From the NCBI GenBank assembly GCA_003485325.1, contig DMZI01000066.1, forward strand, positions 1-28,783: a stretch of 28,783 nt of DNA. The letters run 5' to 3'. This DNA comes from Desulfotomaculum sp. (lineage in GTDB: Bacteria; Bacillota; Desulfotomaculia; Desulfotomaculales; Nap2-2B). The translations under genes were made by a program, and so were the position numbers. Below are positions 7,725 to 16,358 of this stretch, piece after piece. Each line of letters starts with the position of its first letter. Position 1 is the first letter of the stretch. The notes beneath the pieces are model-generated. The model saw only the letters and a program-made list of their open reading frames with translations. It had not been told where the DNA came from and ran no database searches.

Positions 7725-9053
7725 TTGAGCTTGAGGAGATTCCTCAAAGGCCTTGACTATCCCCTGATCGTGGCCATTATCGCATTGGTTCTGCTTGGCC
7801 TGATCATGATTGGCAGCGCCACCCTTGAATATAAGGATGACTCTTTCAGCCAGTTTACAAACTTAAATGTACTGGCCCGTTTGCTGCATCTTGATTACCA
7901 TTATGTATTCCAACAAATGCTCTGGTTTTTCCTGGGCATTTTTTTAATGGGGGCAATAGCCTACCTGCCCTATGAAGATCTCATGAAATACACCCGTTAT
8001 TTTTATATTATCACGCTCTTTCTTCTAGGAACCGTGGCTATTATGGGCCATTCCGCCCTTGGCGCCCAGAGGTGGATACAGGTGGGCACGCATACCATCC
8101 AGCCTTCCGAGTTCTCCAAGTTCCTGATGATCTTGTCCTTTACCGGTTTTTTGGTGAAAAGGCAGGGGAACCTGGACCGTTTCAGGGATCTTCTGCCCTG
8201 TTTCATATACTTTGGCGTTCCCATACTGTTTGTGCTCATGCAGCCTGATCTTGGAACTGCGCTTGTCTTCGTCTTTATTATGTTCAGCATGATGTTTTTT
8301 GCGGGGGCAAAGCCGTCCATCCTTTTATGGCTGCTGGGGATGGGTTTGGCGCTTATGGCCGGGCTGTTTTTCATTCATCTTTATCTACACGGCCTGGATC
8401 TTCAGCAAAAGGAGCAGCTGTCCTTACTGGAGCAAAGGGTACGGATTACGGCGAGTACTCCCGCCGGGCAGGAACTGAATAACAGTTACCTGGCGCTTGC
8501 CAAAAGGAACCGGACTATCCACACAATCCATGAAAAACTTCATAAGTACACTTTTAAAGAATACCAGATGACGCGGCTGTTTATATTTTTAAACCCCAGA
8601 AGCGACCTGCTTGGCGCAGGCTACCATGTCTGGCAGTCGCTGATTGCCATCGGTTCCGGGGGATTTACCGGCAAAGGGTTGCTGGAAGGAACGCAGAGCC
8701 ACCTTACCTTTTTACCTGTCAGGCACACGGATTTCATTTTTTCCGTGGTGGGCGAGGAGTTTGGATTTATCGGGGCTCTGGTTATACTGGGGCTGCTTTT
8801 CTTTGTCCTGTACAGGGGTATTCAGATAGCAGCCGGGGCCCGCGACCTGACGGGGACTCTTCTGGCGGTCGGTATCGTATCCATGCTGTTGTTCCAGATA
8901 TTTACGAACATTGGAATGACTGCCGGGATAATGCCCGTAACGGGAATTCCGCTGCCCTTTGTAAGCTACGGCGGAAGCAGCCTGATGATGTGCATGATGG
9001 CCATCGGCCTGCTTTTGAATATCTACCTGAGAAGAAGGAAAATTCTCTTTTAA
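7725..9053 (+). CDS. rodA: SEDS-family peptidoglycan glycosyltransferase RodA
   Basis: This is a polytopic SEDS protein that polymerises glycan strands with PBP2. Family motifs are present: IQPSEFSKF in the middle, QPDLGTALV, and C-terminal GITLPF-like VTGIPLPFVSYGGSSL. I chose the TTG at 7725 because AAAGGTGG (7713-7719) lies 5 nt upstream; the GTG at 7716 falls within that ribosome site. The 442-residue length exceeds the usual 370-400. The extra residues lie in a polar, charged loop around residues 220-275 (QQKEQLSLLEQRVRI, then a long basic stretch), predicted to be extracytoplasmic. The neighbouring mreBCD and PBP2 genes favour RodA over FtsW. Confidence 0.93.
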   Translation: MSLRRFLKGLDYPLIVAIIALVLLGLIMIGSATLEYKDDSFSQFTNLNVLARLLHLDYHYVFQQMLWFFLGIFLMGAIAYLPYEDLMKYTRYFYIITLFLLGTVAIMGHSALGAQRWIQVGTHTIQPSEFSKFLMILSFTGFLVKRQGNLDRFRDLLPCFIYFGVPILFVLMQPDLGTALVFVFIMFSMMFFAGAKPSILLWLLGMGLALMAGLFFIHLYLHGLDLQQKEQLSLLEQRVRITASTPAGQELNNSYLALAKRNRTIHTIHEKLHKYTFKEYQMTRLFIFLNPRSDLLGAGYHVWQSLIAIGSGGFTGKGLLEGTQSHLTFLPVRHTDFIFSVVGEEFGFIGALVILGLLFFVLYRGIQIAAGARDLTGTLLAVGIVSMLLFQIFTNIGMTAGIMPVTGIPLPFVSYGGSSLMMCMMAIGLLLNIYLRRRKILF

Positions 9054-9095
9054 CCCCTTAATTTAACTGCTTAAAAGAATAGCTTGTCATATTTG

Positions 9096-9131
9096 TCCCC
9101 TCCGGAAAATATAATTTTTACCAGGAGGGGA
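9096..9131 (+). promoter_or_regulatory. Hairpin covering the spoIVFA ribosome site
   Basis: TCCCCTCC at 9096-9103 is perfectly complementary to GGAGGGGA at 9124-9131, with a 20-nt A/T-rich loop. The right arm is the Shine-Dalgarno of the GTG start at 9138. In mRNA the two would form an 8-bp stem that hides the ribosome site. This is seen directly; a regulatory effect is inferred. Confidence 0.55.
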
Positions 9132-9137
9132 TTTATT

Positions 9138-9866
9138 GTGCGCTGGAATAGGAGTAAGCGGCTGATTACTTTTAACCGTACCAGGGATCCTTACCGGACC
9201 TGGCCCCAGTACCCCCGTGAGGAAGCAAGCAGGGGATTCGGCAGAAAAACTCTCTGCCGGCTGGCGGCGGCGCTGGTCATCCTGGCCCTGCTGGTGACGG
9301 TAAGGAACTTCAACACTGCCGGGATTGACCTGCGCCAGGGGTTAAGTTATGTGCTGACCACCGATTGGGGTGTTCAGCCTCAGTTAGAAAAGGCCGTCCA
9401 GTTCTGCACGCAGGTTATCAGCCAGGCCCGTCCCCCCGCAGTAGAGGAAGTGATGGGCAAAGACGTTCAGAACATGGTGATGGTTGTGCCCGCCTCGGGG
9501 AAAGTGGTCAGGGGGTTCGGCTGGTCTGTGGATTCTCTGGATAATCTGGAAAGGTTCCACCCGGGAATCGACATCGCCGCCGAACCGGGGACTCCGGTTA
9601 AGGCGGCCTGGTCGGGGAAGGTTACGCGCCTTGATTACGACCCCGCGATCGGATCTTATGTTGTGCTGTCGCACGGTCAGGGACTGTACACTCTTTACGC
9701 CTGTCTTAGCGACCCGGTTCCGGTGGCGGAAGGGGAAAATATAACCAGGGGCCAGAAGATTGGAACAGTGGGAACTCTGGGTGATGTGCCTGGCGGCGGG
9801 CTGCATTTTGAACTGAGGAAAAAAAGCAAACTGGTCGATCCGGCGCCGTACCTGAAGGCCGAGTGA
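9138..9866 (+). CDS. spoIVFA: M23-domain stage IV sporulation protein, SpoIVFA-like
   Basis: This 242-residue protein has a basic N-terminus, one membrane helix (about residues 36-55) and a C-terminal M23/LytM-fold domain (about 125-242). It lies directly before an SpoIVFB-like protease, as in B. subtilis, where SpoIVFA anchors and inhibits SpoIVFB in the outer forespore membrane. The M23 metal residues His141-x3-Asp145 and His223 are present. The catalytic His expected two residues before His223 is Gly221, so hydrolase activity is doubtful. That matches the degenerate nature of known SpoIVFA. The GTG start at 9138 is preferred (AGGAGGGG at 9123-9130) over an upstream TTG at 9084. The alternative is an active M23 endopeptidase. 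Confidence 0.75.
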   Translation: MRWNRSKRLITFNRTRDPYRTWPQYPREEASRGFGRKTLCRLAAALVILALLVTVRNFNTAGIDLRQGLSYVLTTDWGVQPQLEKAVQFCTQVISQARPPAVEEVMGKDVQNMVMVVPASGKVVRGFGWSVDSLDNLERFHPGIDIAAEPGTPVKAAWSGKVTRLDYDPAIGSYVVLSHGQGLYTLYACLSDPVPVAEGENITRGQKIGTVGTLGDVPGGGLHFELRKKSKLVDPAPYLKAE

Positions 9867-9885
9867 AAGAGCGGGGTCATTCCAG

Positions 9886-10767
9886 ATGAGGATAGGGCGT
9901 ATTCTTGGCGTCGAGCTTTATCTGAACGTGTTTTTTCTGGCTGTCCTGGGTCTTTTTTTAATAGCCGGGGTTATGGCAAAGGGCCTTGTAGCCTTTGCGG
10001 TCGTACTGGTCCACGAAATGGCTCATGTATATGTTGCAAGGCGGCTTAATGTTCCTACCGGGGAAATAGAACTGCTGCCCTTTGGCGGAGTCACCCGGAT
10101 GGGGCAGGAACTGGTTACGGATCCCTTCAAAGAGGTTTTAGTAGCCTCAGCCGGCCCTTTAAGCAATCTTTGTATGGTGGCCCTGGGCATTGCGCTGAAA
10201 AACTATCATATCTGGGATGAACAGCTGGGATCGTTTTTTTTGCAGTGTAACCTTCTAATTGCATCCTTTAATTTGCTCCCCGCCCTGCCTTTAGACGGAG
10301 GTCGGGTCTACAGGGCTTACCTGGCCTTAAGGGTCGGGATTCGCGAAGCGACCAGAAAGGCGGCAGGTTTCGGTCAGTTTTGGGCGCTGGTCACAATTGT
10401 TTTCAGCCTTTTCGGCATTGCCTTTCATTTCAGCGGGTTGGATATCCTTTTTACGGGTTTGTTTCTTTTTTACGCCGCAACAAAGGAAAAAAGGATGGCC
10501 GCTTACCTGTTTATGCGCCATCTGGTCAGAAAGAAAGAAGAGTTAACGAGCCTTGGAATGCTTCCGGCCGAACTGATAGTCGCAGTCGAAAGCCTGACCC
10601 TTGGTGAGATAGTCCGCCCCTTTTTACCGAGGCGTTTTCACCTCGTTATGGTTGTCAACGAACAGTGGCAGCCGAAAGGTGTGATCAACGAGGCGCAGAT
10701 CATTGACGGTTTACTGGAATATGGGGCGGATTGGCCTGTAGGCAGCCTTCTTTTACAGCCTTTGTAG
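9886..10767 (+). CDS. spoIVFB: Intramembrane metalloprotease SpoIVFB (M50 family)
   Basis: This is a site-2-protease-type zinc protease that, in known spore formers, cleaves pro-sigma-K in the mother cell. The zinc motif HEMAH is at residues 43-47 inside a membrane helix, and the second motif LPALPLDGGR has its Asp ligand at 137. There are four to six hydrophobic helices in residues 1-205 and a C-terminal CBS-like region (about 235-293). Total length is 293. It starts 19 nt after the M23 gene. It is the last gene of the first cluster; the usual downstream radical-SAM and ribosomal genes of relatives do not follow. Confidence 0.9.
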   Translation: MRIGRILGVELYLNVFFLAVLGLFLIAGVMAKGLVAFAVVLVHEMAHVYVARRLNVPTGEIELLPFGGVTRMGQELVTDPFKEVLVASAGPLSNLCMVALGIALKNYHIWDEQLGSFFLQCNLLIASFNLLPALPLDGGRVYRAYLALRVGIREATRKAAGFGQFWALVTIVFSLFGIAFHFSGLDILFTGLFLFYAATKEKRMAAYLFMRHLVRKKEELTSLGMLPAELIVAVESLTLGEIVRPFLPRRFHLVMVVNEQWQPKGVINEAQIIDGLLEYGADWPVGSLLLQPL

Positions 10768-10819
10768 TCGGCGCCAGCAGGAGGATGAAAAAGTATGTAT
10801 TAAGTCAAACCGTCCAAAG

Positions 10820-11076
10820 GGCAAGGTATTGTCAACAGCGAACGACTTGCGAAGCACCGGTAACAGCAGCCGGCGAAGCGAGGGTAACCGGACTTAAGGC
10901 GCGAAACCAGCGGCCTCTCTTAAGTTGTTATAAAAAGCAGTCTTAATTCCAAAGTTAACAGGGCGATGTTGTTAGTTACTCATATGCCGCCTTTGCAGCG
11001 CCGCTAGTCCGGTCCGAAGCAAGCCGTGCTACTGTCGGTGCTTAAGCATCGGAGTGAGCGTTGACAATACCTTGCC
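10820..11076. repeat. 257-bp element bounded by 17-bp perfect inverted repeats
   Basis: GGCAAGGTATTGTCAAC at 10820-10836 is the exact reverse complement of 11060-11076. Inside are further inverted repeats: ACTTAAG at 10892-10898 against 10918-10924, and a near-palindrome centred on GCTTAAGC at 11036-11051. This fills most of the 388-base gap between spoIVFB and yqfC. It could be a non-autonomous MITE-like element or a structured RNA. No transposase is encoded. A short ORF running into it from 10787 (MKKYVLSQ...) has AGGAGG with zero spacing, and I do not treat it as a gene. Confidence 0.6.
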
Positions 11077-11155
11077 TGCTGGGTTCACTTACATAAAAAG
11101 ATTATTTTCAGAGTAGATACATGAAAACCGTCCCCCTGTATTTAGGACGAAAGGT

Positions 11156-11443
11156 GTGGTAAGAGCCGTGGATTTTCAAAAAAAGCTAAAGCAGCAGATA
11201 TCCGATCTCCTTGATCTGCCCGGTGATGTAATGATGGATTTCCCCAGGATCGTCATGCTCGGCAGCGCGCAGATGGTCGTTGAAAATCACAGGGGAATTA
11301 TAAAATATAATTCCGAAGAGATTTCAATTTCAGTTTCCGGCGGCGGAATTATCATCAAGGGGTCCGACATGAAACTGCGCAACGTACTGCCCGAGGAAAT
11401 CTACATCGAAGGCAGGATAAAAAGCCTGGCTTTTGACAAATAG
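11156..11443 (+). CDS. yqfC: Sporulation protein YqfC
   Basis: This 95-residue protein matches the YqfC/YabP family of small sporulation proteins, with conserved LPGDVMMDFPRI near the middle and a beta-rich C-terminal half. In B. subtilis yqfC and yqfD form a sigma-E-controlled pair; the exact function is unknown. The GTG at 11156 with AGGA at 11144-11147 is accepted. A second in-frame GTG at 11168 is possible. yqfD follows after 23 nt. Confidence 0.88.
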   Translation: MVRAVDFQKKLKQQISDLLDLPGDVMMDFPRIVMLGSAQMVVENHRGIIKYNSEEISISVSGGGIIIKGSDMKLRNVLPEEIYIEGRIKSLAFDK

Positions 11444-11466
11444 GTCTTGGAAAAGGATTTGGTAGC

Positions 11467-12705
11467 ATGTTTTTACAGAAGATGAATAACTACCTGGCCG
11501 GTTATGTAACGATAACAGTCAGCGGCGCTGTTGAAAGATTCATCAACCTGGCGACAAAACAGGGTATTTCTATCTGGGATGCGCAGACCGGAAAAGAAAA
11601 CGAGGTTGTCCTGAACGTAAGGGTGAAAGCGGTCAAAAAACTAAGAAGGATCGCCCGCAAGTCCGGGTGCAGGTTCAAAATTAAAAGACGTGAAGGTTTG
11701 CCCTTTCTCCTTTCCTATCTTAATAAACGCAAGGCCATGGTTCTGGGCTGCATTTTTTTCCTGACTGCCCTTTATATCTTTAATTCCTTTGTCTGGTTTG
11801 TTCAGGTTACCGGCAACCGGAATATTAAGGCTGAAGATATTTTAAGAACGGCTGCAAAAGCGGGGCTTGAACGCGGCGTTTTAAGGCGAGATGTGAATAT
11901 CGGCACAGTGGAAAAGAGCATTCAGGATCAGCTGCCCCTTCTATCCTGGGTGGGCATCGAAATCAAGGGGACCAGGGCCGTCATTGAAGTCGACGAGAAG
12001 ATACAGGCACAAGAGCCCTATAACGGGCCGGCTCATGTGGTTGCCCAAAAAAGCGGCCTTGTAGAGGATATACTCGTTTTTCAGGGAGATCCTGTTGTCA
12101 AGGAAGGGGATGCGGTGGTGGAAGGGCAGGTATTAATCTCGGGTATTATCCTCCCCCCGGAAGATCCGGATGAAAAATCACCTTCCGATCAGGCGGTTCA
12201 AAAACCTCTCCCCAAACCGAACTATGTCAACGCAAAGGGATCTGTCCGCGCCAGGTGCTGGTATGAAAGTTACGGGGAGGCCCCTTTGATTGAAAAAGGC
12301 AGGAAGTATACCGGGCAGGTTATTACCAGAGTTTGCATGAAAATCCGCAGCAGGGAAATAATTCTTACTGGCCCCCGAAGTATCCCTTTTACATCCTATA
12401 AAACAGGGGGGAGTTTAGTAAAAAGGGCTCCTCATTGGAGGAATTACAGTATACCCGTCGAATTCATAACAGTAAAATATTACGAAATAAAAGGATACAG
12501 CCTGCACAGAACACGGAAGCAGGCCCGGGATCTGGCCGGCGCCCAAGCACTGGCCAGGGTGAGGAAGGAGCTGCCCGCAGGCGCCATAATATTAAATAAG
12601 AGGCTGGAAGAAGTAATCGTCAATCAGCCGGAAGATATAGTCCGGATAAGGGTCTTTGTAGAAACAGAGGAAGAGATCGGTTTAACCAGGCGGTTTACGC
12701 CGTGA
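11467..12705 (+). CDS. yqfD: Sporulation protein YqfD
   Basis: This 412-residue membrane protein of the YqfD family is near the usual ~400. It has a basic cytoplasmic N-terminal region (1-90), one membrane helix around 92-112 (followed by VQVTGN) and a large extracytoplasmic domain with a POTRA-like start (ILRTAAKAGLERG). A lipoyl-like stretch (GLVEDILVFQGDPVVKEGD) lies near residues 198-216. It is essential for late sporulation in some relatives and acts in the mother cell. It is paired with yqfC and precedes phoH as in many clostridia. Confidence 0.92.
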   Translation: MFLQKMNNYLAGYVTITVSGAVERFINLATKQGISIWDAQTGKENEVVLNVRVKAVKKLRRIARKSGCRFKIKRREGLPFLLSYLNKRKAMVLGCIFFLTALYIFNSFVWFVQVTGNRNIKAEDILRTAAKAGLERGVLRRDVNIGTVEKSIQDQLPLLSWVGIEIKGTRAVIEVDEKIQAQEPYNGPAHVVAQKSGLVEDILVFQGDPVVKEGDAVVEGQVLISGIILPPEDPDEKSPSDQAVQKPLPKPNYVNAKGSVRARCWYESYGEAPLIEKGRKYTGQVITRVCMKIRSREIILTGPRSIPFTSYKTGGSLVKRAPHWRNYSIPVEFITVKYYEIKGYSLHRTRKQARDLAGAQALARVRKELPAGAIILNKRLEEVIVNQPEDIVRIRVFVETEEEIGLTRRFTP

Positions 12706-12730
12706 CAGGAAGATAGTATGGAGGGATAAA

Positions 12731-13735
12731 TTGGCAGAAAATGCACAGGCCAAAATTATTCTGAAAGATATAGGGTTGGCTGCTGAAATCTTTGGCAGTC
12801 AGGATGAAAATTTATCTTTGATCGAGCGTATGCTTGACGTACGCCTGGTGACACAGGGCGGGGAGTTGGTTGTTATCGGCAAACCGGAACAAATCAGCCA
12901 GACGCAGGAAGTGTTCCACCAACTTCAGGAGTATCACCAGGCGGGGAGCCCGATAACCCTCCATGATGTTGGCTATGCAGTAAGGTCTGTCCGGTCAGGG
13001 TCGCACGATGCTCTTACCGGCCTTGCCCGGGAGATTGTTCTGGTTACAGCCCGGGGAAAGCAGGTCAAACCAAAAACTCTGAGGCAGAAGCAGTATCTTA
13101 AATGTATCCGGGAGAATAACATTGTCTTTTCAATCGGGCCTGCCGGTACCGGCAAAACATACCTGGCTGTAGTAATGGCCATAAGCTTCCTGCGCAACAA
13201 ACAGGTAAGCAGGCTGATTTTAACAAGGCCTGCCGTCGAAGCGGGAGAAAAGCTCGGATTTCTGCCCGGCGATCTGCAGGAGAAGGTTGATCCTTACTTG
13301 AGGCCGCTTTACGACAGCCTTTACGATATCCTAGGCCTTGAAAACACCCAGAAATACATCGAACGCCATACAATTGAAATTGCCCCCCTGGCCTATATGC
13401 GCGGCAGGACCCTGGAGGATGCCTTTATTATTTTGGATGAGGCGCAAAACACCACCAGGGAGCAGATGAAAATGTTCCTGACCCGTCTTGGATATGGCTC
13501 AAGGGCTGTAATTACAGGGGACATCACCCAGATTGATCTGCCCAAAGGGCAGGTTTCCGGTTTGGTTCATGTTCAGAAAATCCTGGCTCATATTGAAGGC
13601 ATATCCTTCTATTATCTGGAAGGAGAAGATATAGTAAGGCATCCGCTGGTTCAGGAAATTATCAAGGCTTACGAAGAATCCGGCCCGGATGAAGAAATAA
13701 AACGAGAACCGCATCAATCGACCTTGAAGGCTTAA
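12731..13735 (+). CDS. phoH: PhoH family P-loop ATPase
   Basis: This 334-residue protein has an N-terminal KH-like part (about 10-80) and a PhoH P-loop domain. Walker A GPAGTGKT is at residues 136-143 and Walker B ILDEAQN is near 234-240. PhoH proteins are predicted RNA-associated ATPases/helicases and usually neighbour ybeY, as here. The start is TTG at 12731 with GGAGGGA just upstream. The C-terminus carries a charged tail (GPDEEIKREP). Confidence 0.95.
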   Translation: MAENAQAKIILKDIGLAAEIFGSQDENLSLIERMLDVRLVTQGGELVVIGKPEQISQTQEVFHQLQEYHQAGSPITLHDVGYAVRSVRSGSHDALTGLAREIVLVTARGKQVKPKTLRQKQYLKCIRENNIVFSIGPAGTGKTYLAVVMAISFLRNKQVSRLILTRPAVEAGEKLGFLPGDLQEKVDPYLRPLYDSLYDILGLENTQKYIERHTIEIAPLAYMRGRTLEDAFIILDEAQNTTREQMKMFLTRLGYGSRAVITGDITQIDLPKGQVSGLVHVQKILAHIEGISFYYLEGEDIVRHPLVQEIIKAYEESGPDEEIKREPHQSTLKA

Positions 13736-13756
13736 TACACTGGAGGAAATTTTTCT

Positions 13757-15937
13757 ATGCTTGCTACCATCTTTAAGAGGGCAGCAGCGCTGATTATGTA
13801 TTTGCTTAAACAGCGGCAAACACGCCGGGGTATTGCTGCTTTCTTATTTTTTGCCCTGACTACAATGCTGCTTTCCATTGAAATAGTTCCTTACCGGATC
13901 AGTTTAAGAGAGGGACAGGTTTCCTCAAAAGACATTTTTGCTCCCCGGAACATAGTCTTTATTGACCAGGCGAAAACGGAAATTCTGCAGGAGCAGGCCG
14001 CTTCCGCTGTGCGCAACCAGTATGACCGGGATGCTTTGGTCAGCGGGGCTGTCCAGAATGACATTGCAAGATTGCTGGCGGAAATGAAAAAAATCCAGAG
14101 CGATACTTCCGCTGGCATGCAGGACCGCCTGAACAGACTGCGCAAGCTGCTGCCGGCAAACAACCTGCCCGTGGAAATACTGGCCGCGCTTGCCGCGCCT
14201 TCCCAGAAGGAACTGCAGTTGACCGAGCAGGGGGTAAACGGCCTGATTTCCCAGGCTATGGATTCCGAGCAGGGGATTACACAGGTTAATCTTGAGGATA
14301 CAAAAAGCGTTCTGGAGGTAAAAATAAGGCGGCTTGACCTTACAAAACCTTATGAAGAACTCGGTGTTTTGCTGATGAGGAAATACCTCAGGCCCAATAC
14401 ATTTTTAAACGTCGAGAAGACGCGCTTGCTCAGAGAGGAGGCAAAAAAAACGGTACCCATCCAGCAGGTTACCGTTATCAAGGGTGAAAAGATAGTCGGG
14501 GCCGGGGAAATTGTCCAGGCTGACCAGATTGCCAAGCTCGAGGCGCTGGGCCTGACCAGGAGCTCTTTTCCCTGGAGGACGCTTTGGGGCAACGCTTTGC
14601 TTGTACTTCTCCTGATGGTAGTGGTCCTGTTCTATTTGTTCCAGCAGAATAAAGAAATCTATCAAAGCGCCGGACATCTGTACCTGCTGGTCCTGATTAT
14701 AATACTGGTTATCGCTCTGGCCAAGGCCATTGTTGCTATTAACAGCACCCAGTGGCCGGAATTTGGCGCCCTCTTCGGCTATATGGCTCCTGTTGCCGCT
14801 GCGGGAATGCTGATTGCCATCCTGCTGGACTCTCGCCTGGGCGTGCTGATTGTTGCCATCCTTTCATTCCTGCTGATGTTGATGTCCAACGGCCAGTTGC
14901 GGTTTGGCATTGTAGGGATGGTCAGCGGGCTGACCGGGATCTACAGCGTGAGCAAACTGAGCAAGAGCGGGGACTTGATCAGGGCAGGCTTATATACCGG
15001 CCTAGCCAGCATCTGCGCAATCGGTATAATGGAGATATCCTCATCTACTCCGTTTGGGATAGTGATCGCTTCAGCCGTATTTTTTGGAATAACCAACGGC
15101 ATCATCTCTTCAATTCTGACAATCGGGATACTTCCCTATCTTGAAAGCACTTTCGGGATCACTTCCTCCGTGCGCCTTTTGGAACTCTCCTATCCGGGCA
15201 ACCCCCTTTTAAAGCGCCTGCTTACCGAGGCGCCGGGTACATATCACCACAGCATACTGGTCGGAAACCTCGCCGAGGCTGCCGCCGAGGCGATTAACGG
15301 GAACAGACTGCTGACCAGGGTTGGAGCGTACTACCATGATGTGGGCAAACTAAAAAGGCCGTACTTTTTTATTGAAAACCAGATGAACACCGACAACCCC
15401 CATGATAAAATAGCGCCCACTTTAAGCACCCTGATTCTGACTTTTCACGTCAAGGACGGCGTTGAACTAGCCAGGGAGTACAAGCTCCCCGAGGATATAA
15501 TCAATATTATTGAACAGCATCACGGAAACGGCCTTTGCACATACTTCTACCATAAAGCTCTGGAGAACGGGCAGAATGAAGGCGTGGCCGAGGAAGAGTT
15601 CCGCTATGACTGCCCCAAACCTCAGACCAGGGAAGCTGCGCTTGTCATGCTGGCTGATTCAGTAGAAGCCGCCGTGCGTTCTCTGCAAAACCGTACATAC
15701 AACAGGGTGGAAGGGATGGTCCACAGGATCGTCAAGGACAAGCTTTTAGATGGGCAGCTTGACGAGTGCGACTTAACCTTCAAGGATCTTGACGTAATCG
15801 CGTCGGCTTTCATACAGGTACTGAGCGGCATCTTTCATGCCCGTATCGAGTACCCCGATTTAAGCAAGGAAGTAGAAGGGAGAAAAACAAAAGGTGCCGG
15901 TGTACGTAAGCAGTTTTTTAGAGCCAGGAGCAAATAA
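13757..15937 (+). CDS. pgpH: 7TM-HD protein, PgpH-type c-di-AMP phosphodiesterase
   Basis: This 726-residue YqfF/PgpH protein has one N-terminal membrane helix (about 28-46), an extracytoplasmic 7TMR-HDED domain (about 50-275), seven membrane helices (about 275-470) and a cytoplasmic HD domain. Metal residues are seen at H497/H498 (YHHSILVGN), H527-D528 (YYHDVGK) and a further HH in IEQHHGN. Listerial PgpH degrades c-di-AMP. The same architecture and HD motif suggest that activity here. GGAGGA precedes the ATG. Its 3' end overlaps ybeY by 44 nt. Confidence 0.93.
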   Translation: MLATIFKRAAALIMYLLKQRQTRRGIAAFLFFALTTMLLSIEIVPYRISLREGQVSSKDIFAPRNIVFIDQAKTEILQEQAASAVRNQYDRDALVSGAVQNDIARLLAEMKKIQSDTSAGMQDRLNRLRKLLPANNLPVEILAALAAPSQKELQLTEQGVNGLISQAMDSEQGITQVNLEDTKSVLEVKIRRLDLTKPYEELGVLLMRKYLRPNTFLNVEKTRLLREEAKKTVPIQQVTVIKGEKIVGAGEIVQADQIAKLEALGLTRSSFPWRTLWGNALLVLLLMVVVLFYLFQQNKEIYQSAGHLYLLVLIIILVIALAKAIVAINSTQWPEFGALFGYMAPVAAAGMLIAILLDSRLGVLIVAILSFLLMLMSNGQLRFGIVGMVSGLTGIYSVSKLSKSGDLIRAGLYTGLASICAIGIMEISSSTPFGIVIASAVFFGITNGIISSILTIGILPYLESTFGITSSVRLLELSYPGNPLLKRLLTEAPGTYHHSILVGNLAEAAAEAINGNRLLTRVGAYYHDVGKLKRPYFFIENQMNTDNPHDKIAPTLSTLILTFHVKDGVELAREYKLPEDIINIIEQHHGNGLCTYFYHKALENGQNEGVAEEEFRYDCPKPQTREAALVMLADSVEAAVRSLQNRTYNRVEGMVHRIVKDKLLDGQLDECDLTFKDLDVIASAFIQVLSGIFHARIEYPDLSKEVEGRKTKGAGVRKQFFRARSK

Positions 15938-16358
15938 CGAGGAAGAACTGGTCAGAGTTACTGTTGAAGCCGTAAGAGAGGTTCTGTCCTGGGGGAAAGC
16001 CAGCGACCTGGCCGAAGTGAGTGTCGTCTTCGTTTCCGAAGAATATATACAGTATTTAAACAACCTGTACAGGAAGGTTGACAGTCCTACGGATGTGCTC
16101 GCTTTTGCCATGCAGGAAGGCGAAAGCCTGGTCAGCATGGAGGAGGAACTCATTTTGGGGGACGTGATCATCGCCTTAGCCGTAGCTGAAAAGCAAAGCG
16201 TCGAGCAGGGTCACAGCCTTGAACAGGAGGTTGCCTGCCTGGTGGTGCACGGGGTCCTTCACCTGCTGGGGCATGATCACCAGACGGATGAAGAAGAAAC
16301 AACCATGCGGGAAATCGAAAAAGAGATCCTGGAAAAACTGGGGTGGAATGTCGCTTGA
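15894..16358 (+). CDS. ybeY: Endoribonuclease YbeY (16S rRNA 3'-end maturation)
   Basis: This 154-residue UPF0054 metalloprotein has its zinc-binding motif intact at H119-G-V-L-H123-L-L-G-H-D-H129. YbeY takes part in rRNA maturation and 70S ribosome quality control. The GTG start lies inside the last 44 nt of pgpH, so expression is coupled. phoH and pgpH upstream are its classical neighbours. Confidence 0.96.
   Translation: MPVYVSSFLEPGANNEEELVRVTVEAVREVLSWGKASDLAEVSVVFVSEEYIQYLNNLYRKVDSPTDVLAFAMQEGESLVSMEEELILGDVIIALAVAEKQSVEQGHSLEQEVACLVVHGVLHLLGHDHQTDEEETTMREIEKEILEKLGWNVA

Noticed and set aside
10731..10946. Short + strand ORF across the spoIVFB end and the inverted-repeat element
   Set aside because: It overlaps spoIVFB out of frame. 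The internal ATG at 10787 abuts AGGAGG with no spacing, and the coding part is mostly repeat sequence. A faint resemblance of MKKYVLSQTVQRARY to the start of radical-SAM proteins usually found after spoIVFB is too short to trust.
11061..11066. TTGACA as a promoter for yqfC
   Set aside because: It is part of the right inverted-repeat arm and has no -10 at proper spacing.
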